DNA of 9,740 nucleotides from Trueperaceae bacterium (lineage in GTDB: Bacteria > Deinococcota > Deinococci > Deinococcales > Trueperaceae). Positions 1 to 5,329 of this stretch are shown here, piece after piece. Location: the NCBI GenBank assembly GCA_007130355.1, contig SLSQ01000009.1:1-9740 (forward strand), in the 5' to 3' direction. The notes under the pieces were generated by a model. The model saw only the letters and a program-made list of their open reading frames with translations. It searched no databases and had not been told where the DNA came from. Position 1 is the first letter of the stretch. Each line of letters starts with the position of its first letter. The translations under genes and the position numbers were made by a program.

Positions 1-636
1 GATCAGGTCGAGGGCCGCGCCCTCGGCGCCGGTGACCGCCGGCACCCCGGTCCGGAGCGCCGCCGCCTTGTCCCGCGCCACCTCCAGGACGGTGGGACCC
101 AGCTCGGCCAGGTGATCGGGTCCGACGTTCGTGATCACGGTGGCGACGACGCGGTCCAGGACCGAGGTGGCGTCGCGGGCGGCGCCGACCCCCGCCTCGA
201 CCACTGCCCAGTCCGCGTCCCGTTCGCGCGCGTGGTGCAGGGCGAGCGCCAGGACCAGCTCGAAGAAGGCGCCGTCGATGGGCGGACGGGCGCTCCGGAG
301 CGCCGCAACGAACGCCACGACCGAGGCGTCGTCGATCTCGAGGCCGTCCACGGCGATCCGTTCGGAGAACCGTTCGACGTGCGGCGAGAGGAAGCGGAGG
401 GAGCGTTCGCCGGCGGCCCGCACGGCGGCGTCGATGCGGGCGGCGACGCCGCCTTTGCCGTTCGTTCCGACGACGTGCACGACGTGGGCCGGTCCGGTGG
501 TACCGAGGCGGGCGAGCAGCCGGCGCATCCGTTCCGGATCGCGCGGCGCGCCGCCCCGCGACCGACCGTACAACCACGCTCGGGCGCGGTCGGCGTCCGC
601 CGCAGGGACGAAGGCCGGATCAGCCGTCGTCGCCAC
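1..636 (-). CDS. folC: Folylpolyglutamate synthase / dihydrofolate synthase, N-terminal part (3' end outside window)
   Basis: This cytoplasmic ATP-dependent ligase of the Mur-ligase superfamily adds glutamate to folates, and in bifunctional members also to dihydropteroate. The 212 visible residues show the FolC signature: WLYGR near residue 21, the nucleotide-binding P-loop GTNGKGG at 57-63, LSPHVERFSERI at about 83-94, and the central ligase block ARDATSVL, ATVITNVGPDHLAELG and EVARDKA at about 153-191. The family's usual GLGGRLDATN is AGVGAARDATS here, a mild variant. The C-terminal half, including the glutamate-ligase domain, lies beyond base 1. The start is uncertain. GTG at 636 gives a normal-length N-terminus, but in-frame GTGs also occur at 648 and further upstream. 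With GTG 636 the gene overlaps the preceding gene by 17 bases, which implies co-transcription with it. Identity as FolC is strong; whether the enzyme is mono- or bifunctional cannot be told from this part. Confidence 0.93.
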   Translation of the reverse strand, partial: MATTADPAFVPAADADRARAWLYGRSRGGAPRDPERMRRLLARLGTTGPAHVVHVVGTNGKGGVAARIDAAVRAAGERSLRFLSPHVERFSERIAVDGLEIDDASVVAFVAALRSARPPIDGAFFELVLALALHHARERDADWAVVEAGVGAARDATSVLDRVVATVITNVGPDHLAELGPTVLEVARDKAAALRTGVPAVTGAEGAALDLI

Positions 637-1405
637 CGCCGCCGCCACCGGCGCCGCTGCGACCCCCGCCACGACCGCCACCTGCGCGTTCTCCGCCGCG
701 TCCGCCCTTGCCGCTCCGTGCCCGTCCGCCACGGCCCCGGCGCCGCCGCTTGCGTCGGCGGCTCGACCCCTTCCGGCCGTCGTCGAGCTCCTCCCACAGC
801 GGCATCGACGCCTCCTGGGCGATCGAGGAGAGCAGGGCGTCGACCCGACCCTCGACGGTGCGTTGCGCGAGCTTGAGCACGGCGTGCGGCGGCGCGACGT
901 CGATCCAGACCCAGGCCCCGCCCGGGTGGAGCAGGAAGGCGCGCGCCCGCTTCGGTCCGAGGTCGGTCTCCAGGTCGGTCTCGCCGACGGCGCGCGCCTC
1001 GACCGTCTTGCCGAGCATCGGAAGCCGGATCCGCTGCACCTCGGGCCCGGTTCGGCGCAGTTCGCGCAGGAGCGACAGCGGGTCGCGGACCTCCTCGATC
1101 GCCGGAGCCTCGGCCGGGTCGCCGTCGCTGGGCGTGAACCGGATCAGTCCGGCCCGGCCATCCAGGTCGATGCGGAAGCCGCGGGTTCCGTTCCGGTCGC
1201 GGGTGCGCTCCTGGAAGGCGTAGCTGACGCCGTCCTCCGGGCGGCAGCGGCTCAGCTGCACCACCTCCGCGCGCGGCAGCGGACCCTCGAAGCGGGCTTC
1301 GCACTCGAGCCGCACGTTGCGGTCCGAGGCGTCGGTGCGGAGCACCTGACGACCGGCGGGACCGCCCCGCGCTTCGAGCCGGAAGGTGAGGACCTCGACG
1401 GACAC
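620..1405 (-). CDS. DUF3108-like protein with Arg/Gly-rich C-terminal tail (function unknown)
   Basis: This 261-residue protein has two parts. Residues 1 to about 205 look like a beta-rich domain. The run DPLSLLRELRR (about 108-118), then IRLPMLGKTVEARAVGETDL and VWIDVAPPHAVLKLAQR, recalls DUF3108 (DPLS, a short strand, a 'GK..' strand and a terminal '.W+...P.....'). The match was made by eye and is tentative. Residues about 211-261 are almost only Arg, Lys, Gly and Ser, ending in poly-Gly then DDG, like an RGG-type nucleic-acid-binding or disordered tail. No signal peptide or membrane segment is visible, although DUF3108 proteins are often exported. GTG at 1405 was chosen because a TACGCT element sits 6 bases upstream and the sequence then reads VSVEVLTFRLEARGG. 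An in-frame ATG at 1480 would add 25 residues of poor composition and run across the serS start. The gene is divergent from serS and overlaps folC. Confidence 0.7.
   Translation of the reverse strand: MSVEVLTFRLEARGGPAGRQVLRTDASDRNVRLECEARFEGPLPRAEVVQLSRCRPEDGVSYAFQERTRDRNGTRGFRIDLDGRAGLIRFTPSDGDPAEAPAIEEVRDPLSLLRELRRTGPEVQRIRLPMLGKTVEARAVGETDLETDLGPKRARAFLLHPGGAWVWIDVAPPHAVLKLAQRTVEGRVDALLSSIAQEASMPLWEELDDGRKGSSRRRKRRRRGRGGRARSGKGGRGGERAGGGRGGGRSGAGGGGGGDDG
621..725. repeat. Low-complexity GGC/GGT-rich triplet tract
   Basis: On the minus strand this stretch is mostly GGC, GGT, GGA and CGC codons encoding the Gly/Arg tail of the DUF3108-like protein; its last bases also hold the candidate folC start codons. 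It is a coding simple-sequence tract rather than a dispersed repeat. Runs such as CGCCACCGCCGCCGCCACCG (631-650) could slip in length between strains. Confidence 0.55.
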
Positions 1406-1411
1406 GAGCGA

Positions 1412-1417
1412 AGCGTA
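1412..1417 (-). promoter_or_regulatory. Candidate -10 element (TACGCT) for the DUF3108-like gene
   Basis: Read on the minus strand, TACGCT fits TANNNT and ends 6 bases before the GTG at 1405. No Shine-Dalgarno sequence lies between. The placement matches the -10 boxes of leaderless genes in Deinococcus. No convincing -35 hexamer was found. Confidence 0.6.
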
Positions 1418-1441
1418 GCACGGCTCTCGTGACCGTTCGGG

Positions 1442-1447
1442 TACGCT
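1442..1447 (+). promoter_or_regulatory. Candidate -10 element (TACGCT) for serS
   Basis: TACGCT lies 5 bases before the serS ATG at 1453, with no Shine-Dalgarno sequence between them. It is the same hexamer, in mirror orientation, as the one serving the divergent gene 24 bp away. It implies a leaderless serS transcript. The -35 region is not recognisable. Confidence 0.6.
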
Positions 1448-1452
1448 GCGGC

Positions 1453-2730
1453 ATGCTCGATCCCGCCCTCCTCCGTGCACATCCCGAGACGGTCCGGCGC
1501 GGCGTCCGCGCCAAACGGATCGCAGGCGCCGAAGCGGCGCTCGACGACCTGCTTCTCCTCGACGAGGAGCATCGCCTGCTGCGCCAGGAGCTCGAGGAGC
1601 TCCAAGCGCGCCGCAACGCCGGAGCCAAGCGGATCGGCGCGGCCAAGCGCGCGGGCGAGGACGCCTCCGAAGCGATGCGCGAGGTGGCCGGCGTGTCGGC
1701 GGAGGCGAAGCGTCTCGAGGAGCGGGAGCGGGCGTTGCGCGACCGGATCGATCGCCTCCGCCTGGAGATCCCGAACGTGCCGCACGAGAGCGTGCCGGAC
1801 GGGGCCGGACCCCAGGACAACGTCGTCGTGCACGAACGGCAGGGCATCGCTCCGCTGGCGGAGCCGGAGCCGCACTGGGCGTTCCTGACGCGCAAGGGGT
1901 GGCTCGACCTCGAGGCGGGCGCGCGCGTGACCGGCGCCGGGTTCCCCGTCCTGCGCGGCGACGGCGTCCGGCTGGTGCGAGCGCTCGAGGCGTTCTTCCT
2001 CGCGCGCCTCGCGGCGGCCGGCTACGAGGAGGTGCGCGTCCCCCTGCTCGCGAACGAAGCGTCGGCGACCGCGACCGGACAGCTCCCCGACAAGGAGGGG
2101 CAGATGTACCGCGTCGACGACGGCCTCTACCTGATCCCCACCTCCGAGGTCGTCGTCACGAACCTCTATCGGGACGCGATCCTCGACGAGGACGCGCTGC
2201 CGCTGCGGATCTGCGCTTCGACCCCCTGCTTCCGACGCGAGGCGGGCAGCCACGGCAAGGAGGTGCGCGGCCTGAACCGGGTCCACCAGTTCGACAAGGT
2301 CGAGATGGTCGTATTTTCGCCGGCGGCGGCGAGCTACGACGAGCTCGAGTTGATGACCGAACTCGCCGAGGGCCTGCTCGACGAGCTCGGGCTCCGGTAC
2401 CGGCGGCTCTCGATGTGCAGCGGGGACATGGGCTTCACCCAGGCGAAGAAGTACGACCTCGAAGCGTACGCCCCGGGCCAGGACCGTTGGCTCGAGGTCA
2501 GCAGCGTGAGCAACCTGACCGACTTCCAGGCGCGCAGGATGCGGACGCGTGCCCGCCCCGGCGGCCCGGGCGGGAAGGGTCGTCCCGAGCCGGTGCACAC
2601 GCTCAACGGCAGCGCGCTGGCGCTCCCACGGACGGTCGCGGCGCTGGTCGAGACGTACCGGACCGAGGACGACGTCGTGCAGTTGCCGGATGCGCTCCGG
2701 CCGTTCGTAGGCGGCGACCGGCTAGGCTGA
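1453..2730 (+). CDS. serS: Serine--tRNA ligase
   Basis: Seryl-tRNA synthetase, a cytoplasmic class II homodimer, charges tRNA-Ser (and tRNA-Sec where present) with serine. The 425 residues match the usual length. An N-terminal MLDPALLRAHPETVRRG is followed by the long antiparallel coiled coil (about 25-105) that grips the tRNA long variable arm. IPNVPHESVPDG leads into the catalytic domain. IPTSEVVVTNLYRD precedes motif 2 (CFRREAGSHGKEVRGLNRVH, about 257-276), and motif 3 is LNGSALALPRT near residue 384. The LPR form of motif 3 recalls the Thermus enzyme, where many bacteria have LAVGRT. ATG 1453 was preferred over the in-frame GTG at 1429 because it gives the canonical MLD start and lies 5 bases after a TACGCT element. 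The gene is alone on its strand, divergent from the DUF3108-like gene and convergent with gatC. Confidence 0.98.
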   Translation: MLDPALLRAHPETVRRGVRAKRIAGAEAALDDLLLLDEEHRLLRQELEELQARRNAGAKRIGAAKRAGEDASEAMREVAGVSAEAKRLEERERALRDRIDRLRLEIPNVPHESVPDGAGPQDNVVVHERQGIAPLAEPEPHWAFLTRKGWLDLEAGARVTGAGFPVLRGDGVRLVRALEAFFLARLAAAGYEEVRVPLLANEASATATGQLPDKEGQMYRVDDGLYLIPTSEVVVTNLYRDAILDEDALPLRICASTPCFRREAGSHGKEVRGLNRVHQFDKVEMVVFSPAAASYDELELMTELAEGLLDELGLRYRRLSMCSGDMGFTQAKKYDLEAYAPGQDRWLEVSSVSNLTDFQARRMRTRARPGGPGGKGRPEPVHTLNGSALALPRTVAALVETYRTEDDVVQLPDALRPFVGGDRLG

Positions 2731-2783
2731 CGCGGCGCGCCGGGCCGACGTGCGGGCGGCCGGCCAGCGGGCGCCGTGTCCGT

Positions 2784-3083
2784 TCAGCCGTCGTCGCCGG
2801 CGGTCCGGGGCACGCGGATGCGGCCGTCGACCGATCCGTGCGCGTGATCCAGCACCCGCTCCGGCGGGAGGCCGGGCGCGACGACGTCGTCGCGCAGGCC
2901 GTCCACCGGATCGCCGGGACGCAGCAACGGCGGACGGTCCGGATCGTCGTCGGCGTCGCGGACCGCCTGGAACGCGCCGAGCAGCGCCGCCAGGTCGGCC
3001 TTCAGGGCGACGCGTTCGGTCGGGTCGAGGTCGATCCGCGCCAGCTCGGCCAGGCGGGCGAGTTCGTCGTCGCCGATCTCCAT
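2784..3083 (-). CDS. gatC: Asp-tRNA(Asn)/Glu-tRNA(Gln) amidotransferase subunit C
   Basis: GatC is the small subunit that wraps around and stabilises GatA-GatB in the GatCAB complex, which turns mischarged Glu-tRNA(Gln) or Asp-tRNA(Asn) into the correct amide. The 99 residues fit the family's usual size. The N-terminus has the helical signature ELARLAELARIDLDPTE (about 7-23) followed by LKADLAALLGAF. The C-terminal half has LRDDVVAPGLPPERVLDHA and ends with the family's GRIRVPR motif. gatA and gatB are not in the window, which is common since these genes are often scattered. ATG 3083 follows a TACCCT element by 7 bases and has no Shine-Dalgarno sequence, so a leaderless transcript is likely. 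The gene converges with serS over a 53-bp GC-rich gap in which no clear terminator was seen. Confidence 0.93.
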   Translation of the reverse strand: MEIGDDELARLAELARIDLDPTERVALKADLAALLGAFQAVRDADDDPDRPPLLRPGDPVDGLRDDVVAPGLPPERVLDHAHGSVDGRIRVPRTAGDDG

Positions 3084-3090
3084 GGCCGGA

Positions 3091-3096
3091 AGGGTA
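3091..3096 (-). promoter_or_regulatory. Candidate -10 element (TACCCT) for gatC
   Basis: The minus strand reads TACCCT ending 7 bases before the gatC ATG. It overlaps the palindrome GGGTACCC and directly follows the hairpin at 3098-3115. It fits the TANNNT-near-start pattern seen at five other genes here. Confidence 0.5.
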
Positions 3097-3097
3097 C

Positions 3098-3115
3098 CCG
3101 ATGCGGGCGCATCGG
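3098..3115 (-). terminator. Hairpin (7-bp perfect stem) just downstream of the DUF554 gene
   Basis: CCGATGC-(4)-GCATCGG forms a perfect 7-bp stem with a 4-base loop, starting 5 bases after the DUF554 stop codon. No T-run follows on the minus strand (next come GTACCCTTCC), so it is at best an atypical terminator. It also occupies the spacer/-35 region expected for the gatC promoter and could instead be a regulator site. Confidence 0.35.
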
Positions 3116-3120
3116 CGCCG

Positions 3121-3852
3121 TCAGAAGGCGAAGCCGAGGAGCCACCAGAGCAGCGGTGCCGCCAGCAGGGCGGGCAGCATGCTGGCCACGCGGACCTTGA
3201 GCAGGCCGAGCAGCCCGAGGCCGAGGCCGACGATCATCAGACCGCCCACGCCGTTCACGAGCAGCACGCGCGGGTCGGTCGCCGGATCGGGGAGCGCCTG
3301 CGTCAACGCCCCGGCCCCGAGCGACAGCGCCCCCTGGTAGAGCACGATCACGAGCGCCGAGGCGGAGACGCCGAGCCCGAAGGTGGTGGCCAGGGCGAGG
3401 GCCGAGAGGCCGTCGAGGGCGCTCTTGAGGAGCAGGAAGGAGGGATCGCCGGTGAGGCCGTTCTGGATCGCGCCGAGCAGCGTCAGCGGCCCCACGCAGA
3501 ACAGCAGCGTGGCGGCGACGAACCCCTCGGTGAACCGTCCTTCGCTCCGGAACCGCCGCTTCAGCAGGTCGCCGATTCGTTCGAGCCGCTCCTCGATGCG
3601 GAGCGTCTCGCCGAGCGCGCCGCCGGCCGCGAGGGCGAGCAGCGCCACGAGCATGCCGGGTGGCGCTTCGACCGCGGCGAGGTCCCAGGCGCTGTGGAGG
3701 CCGAGGAACACCGTGGTGAGCCCGATCGCCTGCATCACCACGGTCACCGTCCGTTCCGGCATGCGGCCACGCAGCGCGAGGCCGGCCGCCGAGCCGACCA
3801 GGACGGCGACCGCGTTCACCCACGTTCCCGACGTCTGCTCGAAGAAGGTCAC
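3121..3852 (-). CDS. DUF554 (YdfK-like) family membrane protein
   Basis: This 243-residue polytopic inner-membrane protein of DUF554 has no established biochemical function that I can name. Family marks are strong: GTWVNAVAVLVGS at about 9-21 (family GT..N...V..G), GGALGETLRIEERLERIGDL at 77-96, then FVAATLLFCVGPLTLLGAIQ and NGLTGDPSFLLLKSALDGLS at about 111-150. Around seven hydrophobic segments are visible, the last ending in LLWWLLGFAF. The length is typical. GTG at 3852 starts inside the stop codon of the preceding gene (GTGA overlap), so this is the last gene of the five-gene operon. A weak GAGGAG lies about 11 bases upstream of the start. Nothing in the sequence ties its role to its neighbours beyond translational coupling. 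Confidence 0.92.
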   Translation of the reverse strand: MTFFEQTSGTWVNAVAVLVGSAAGLALRGRMPERTVTVVMQAIGLTTVFLGLHSAWDLAAVEAPPGMLVALLALAAGGALGETLRIEERLERIGDLLKRRFRSEGRFTEGFVAATLLFCVGPLTLLGAIQNGLTGDPSFLLLKSALDGLSALALATTFGLGVSASALVIVLYQGALSLGAGALTQALPDPATDPRVLLVNGVGGLMIVGLGLGLLGLLKVRVASMLPALLAAPLLWWLLGFAF

Positions 3853-4586
3853 CCGCCGCCGCGCTCCTCGTCCTCGCCGGTGTCCTCGTTCTCCTCGTCC
3901 TCGTCGGCAGCGTCCTCCTCGACGTCGGGGTGCGCGGATCGGAGCACCAGGACGGTGACCACCGCACCCGCCAGCAACGGGACGCCGACCAGCCAGATGA
4001 GCCAGGCCGCCAGGCTCTGCGGTCCGATGGCGGTCGGCGGGAACAGGAAGGTGATCGGCTCCTCCGTGCCCGCCGGTCCGACCGTCAACGTCATGGTCGC
4101 GTTCGTCTCCTCCTGGCGGTAGGTGCGGTCGCGGAGCGTGACCGTCCATTCCCCGTCGTAGGGGAACACGACGGTCGTGCGGTAGTCGGCGGGGGTGACC
4201 TCCTCGAACTCGTCGGAGGCGAAGAACCCGCCCGGCGGGAGCGCGGGCGCGTCCTCCGCCTCGGTCGCGTCCGGATCGTTCCCGTCGGAACGCACGCTGC
4301 CGTCGGGTGCGAGCGCTTCGGGGTCGGCGGCCTCGCCCGGAGGCGGGCCGGGCGCCACGGTTCCGGGCGGCCGGTAGGTCGCCTCGAGGAAGACGATCGC
4401 CTGCTCGACCGGCGCTTCGACCGGATCGTGCAGCGTGAAGCGCACCTCGACCGGTGCGTCGGCGCGTGGAGGCGATGGATCGGTCGACAGTTCGCCGAAG
4501 ACGATCGTCGGGTGGGCCCAGGCCACGGGCGCCGCGATCAGGAGGAGCAGCAACCCCCACGCGAGCCGGCGCGGGCGGCCGGTCAC
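3849..4586 (-). CDS. Exported, membrane-anchored protein, possibly CopC/YtkA-like, with acidic tail
   Basis: These 245 residues begin with a clear signal peptide (RPRR, hydrophobic core LLLLLIAAPVAWA, probable cleavage after residue 24). Cleavage would leave a mature N-terminal His (HPTIVFGEL). An extracytoplasmic beta-rich domain follows. VEVRFTLHDPVEAPVEQAIV (about 46-65) and DYRTTVVFPYDGEWTVTLRD (134-153) resemble the Ig-like folds of YtkA, FixH or CopC, in which a 'Y....F...G.W...+...D' strand is typical. A Pro/Gly/Asp-rich insert (about 74-118) interrupts the domain. One membrane helix (about 191-215) leads to a cytoplasmic tail dominated by Asp and Glu (221-242). The start GTG overlaps the vanY-type stop codon (GTGA) and has the only strong Shine-Dalgarno sequence seen here (GGAGGGG, 7 bases upstream). 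A copper role is suggested by the N-terminal His and by the neighbours but is unproven; the specific family is uncertain. Confidence 0.75.
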   Translation of the reverse strand: MTGRPRRLAWGLLLLLIAAPVAWAHPTIVFGELSTDPSPPRADAPVEVRFTLHDPVEAPVEQAIVFLEATYRPPGTVAPGPPPGEAADPEALAPDGSVRSDGNDPDATEAEDAPALPPGGFFASDEFEEVTPADYRTTVVFPYDGEWTVTLRDRTYRQEETNATMTLTVGPAGTEEPITFLFPPTAIGPQSLAAWLIWLVGVPLLAGAVVTVLVLRSAHPDVEEDAADEDEENEDTGEDEERGGG

Positions 4587-5329
4587 GGCTCGGCCCCTCC
4601 GGCGTCGACGTCGGCGGCGAGCTCCTCCCGCCAGGCCCACAGCGCCTCGCGCGGCAGCGCCCCCGAAGCGTGGATCCGCTGCGCCACCTCGCGTCCGACC
4701 CAGCGCCAGTGCCACGGCTCGTAGGCGTAGCAGGCACGGTCCTCCGCCCCGCGCGGGTAGGACAGCACGAAGCCGTAGCGCCAGGCGTGGTCGATCAGCC
4801 AGGCGCCCTCCGGCGTGACGCCGAAGTCGTCCAGATCCCACGGGGCCGGACCGTCGGCGGCGCCGAGGTCGATGGCGGTGCCGAGCTGGTGCTCGGAGTG
4901 GCCGGGCCGAGCGCTGACGCGCAGCGCCGCCTCACGACCGAGCCGAGCGCTCCAGGAGTCGAACGTGTCGGCCTGGACCGGCCCGCTGCGAAAGGCGGAC
5001 CAGAGCCGGAAGCGCACGCCGGCCGCCGCAGCGTCCTCGACCATGGCGCGCAGGTCGGGCACGATCAGCGCGCGCACGAGCCGATCGTCGGGCAGGCCGG
5101 CCTGGCGGACCGGGACGAGATCGTCCGGCCGCCACCGTTCGGGGAGGGCGAACACGGTGTCGAGCACCGTCCACCGTCCGTCGTCCGGGGGCACGATGCG
5201 CGCGGGTCGGTCGTCGTAGCTGCACGGCGGGAGCGGCTCCGGCGGATCGTGCGCAGCGGCCGGGGCGGCACCCGAGAGCAGGGCCGCGAGGGCGAGGAGG
5301 CGGGCGACGCGCGGACCGGCTCCGGTCAC
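4583..5329 (-). CDS. Secreted D-alanyl-D-alanine carboxypeptidase, VanY/peptidase M15B type
   Basis: This zinc metallopeptidase of the LAS group (VanY, DdcY) should act outside the membrane, trimming the terminal D-Ala from peptidoglycan stem peptides. The 248 residues begin with a signal peptide (VARLLALAALLSGAAPAAA, probable cleavage after residue 26). The catalytic core is complete: SAFRS (111-115), the zinc motif SEHQLGTAIDLG (145-156, with H147 and D154 as ligands), and EPWHWRW (205-211) with catalytic E205 and ligand H208. The hydrophobic stretch GAWLIDHAWRYGFVLSYP before it is also typical of the family. Cys36 and Cys201 are the only clear cysteines of the mature part and could pair. 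The start is GTG 5329, inside the stop codon of the polyferredoxin gene (GTGA), and the stop overlaps the start of the next gene. It sits oddly inside a redox-type operon. No vanR, vanS, vanH or vanA gene is nearby, so glycopeptide resistance should not be inferred. Confidence 0.93.
   Translation of the reverse strand: MTGAGPRVARLLALAALLSGAAPAAAHDPPEPLPPCSYDDRPARIVPPDDGRWTVLDTVFALPERWRPDDLVPVRQAGLPDDRLVRALIVPDLRAMVEDAAAAGVRFRLWSAFRSGPVQADTFDSWSARLGREAALRVSARPGHSEHQLGTAIDLGAADGPAPWDLDDFGVTPEGAWLIDHAWRYGFVLSYPRGAEDRACYAYEPWHWRWVGREVAQRIHASGALPREALWAWREELAADVDAGGAEP
4594..4600 (-). promoter_or_regulatory. Shine-Dalgarno sequence (GGAGGGG) for the gene starting at 4586
   Basis: GGAGGGG lies 7 bases before the GTG at 4586, within the last codons of the carboxypeptidase gene. 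It fixes that start and contrasts with the transcript-first genes, which have no such sequence. Confidence 0.6.

Noticed and set aside
135..1895. 586-residue open frame on the minus strand across folC, the DUF3108-like gene and the start of serS
   Set aside because: It is a Ser/Arg-rich shadow frame typical of GC-rich DNA and conflicts with three genes that carry recognisable motifs.
2731..2783. Bidirectional terminator between serS and gatC
   Set aside because: The gap is GC-rich with only short, ambiguous self-complementary stretches and no T-run on either strand.
1899..3200. 433-residue plus-strand frame over serS and gatC
   Set aside because: Shadow frame: Arg/Gly/Pro-rich with no domain signal, lying over two clear genes.
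3082..4122. 346-residue plus-strand frame opposite DUF554
   Set aside because: Glu/Arg/Gln/His-rich antisense shadow over a convincing DUF554 gene; composition is the complement of the membrane helices.
3853..4737. N-terminal extension of the DUF554 frame up to 4737
   Set aside because: The extension is an Arg-rich shadow of the exported-protein gene; DUF554 homology begins at GTG 3852 and the length is then typical.
4583..5329. Glycopeptide-resistance (van) cluster
   Set aside because: VanY-type peptidases are widespread in cell-wall turnover, and no vanHAX or vanRS-like genes lie next to this one.
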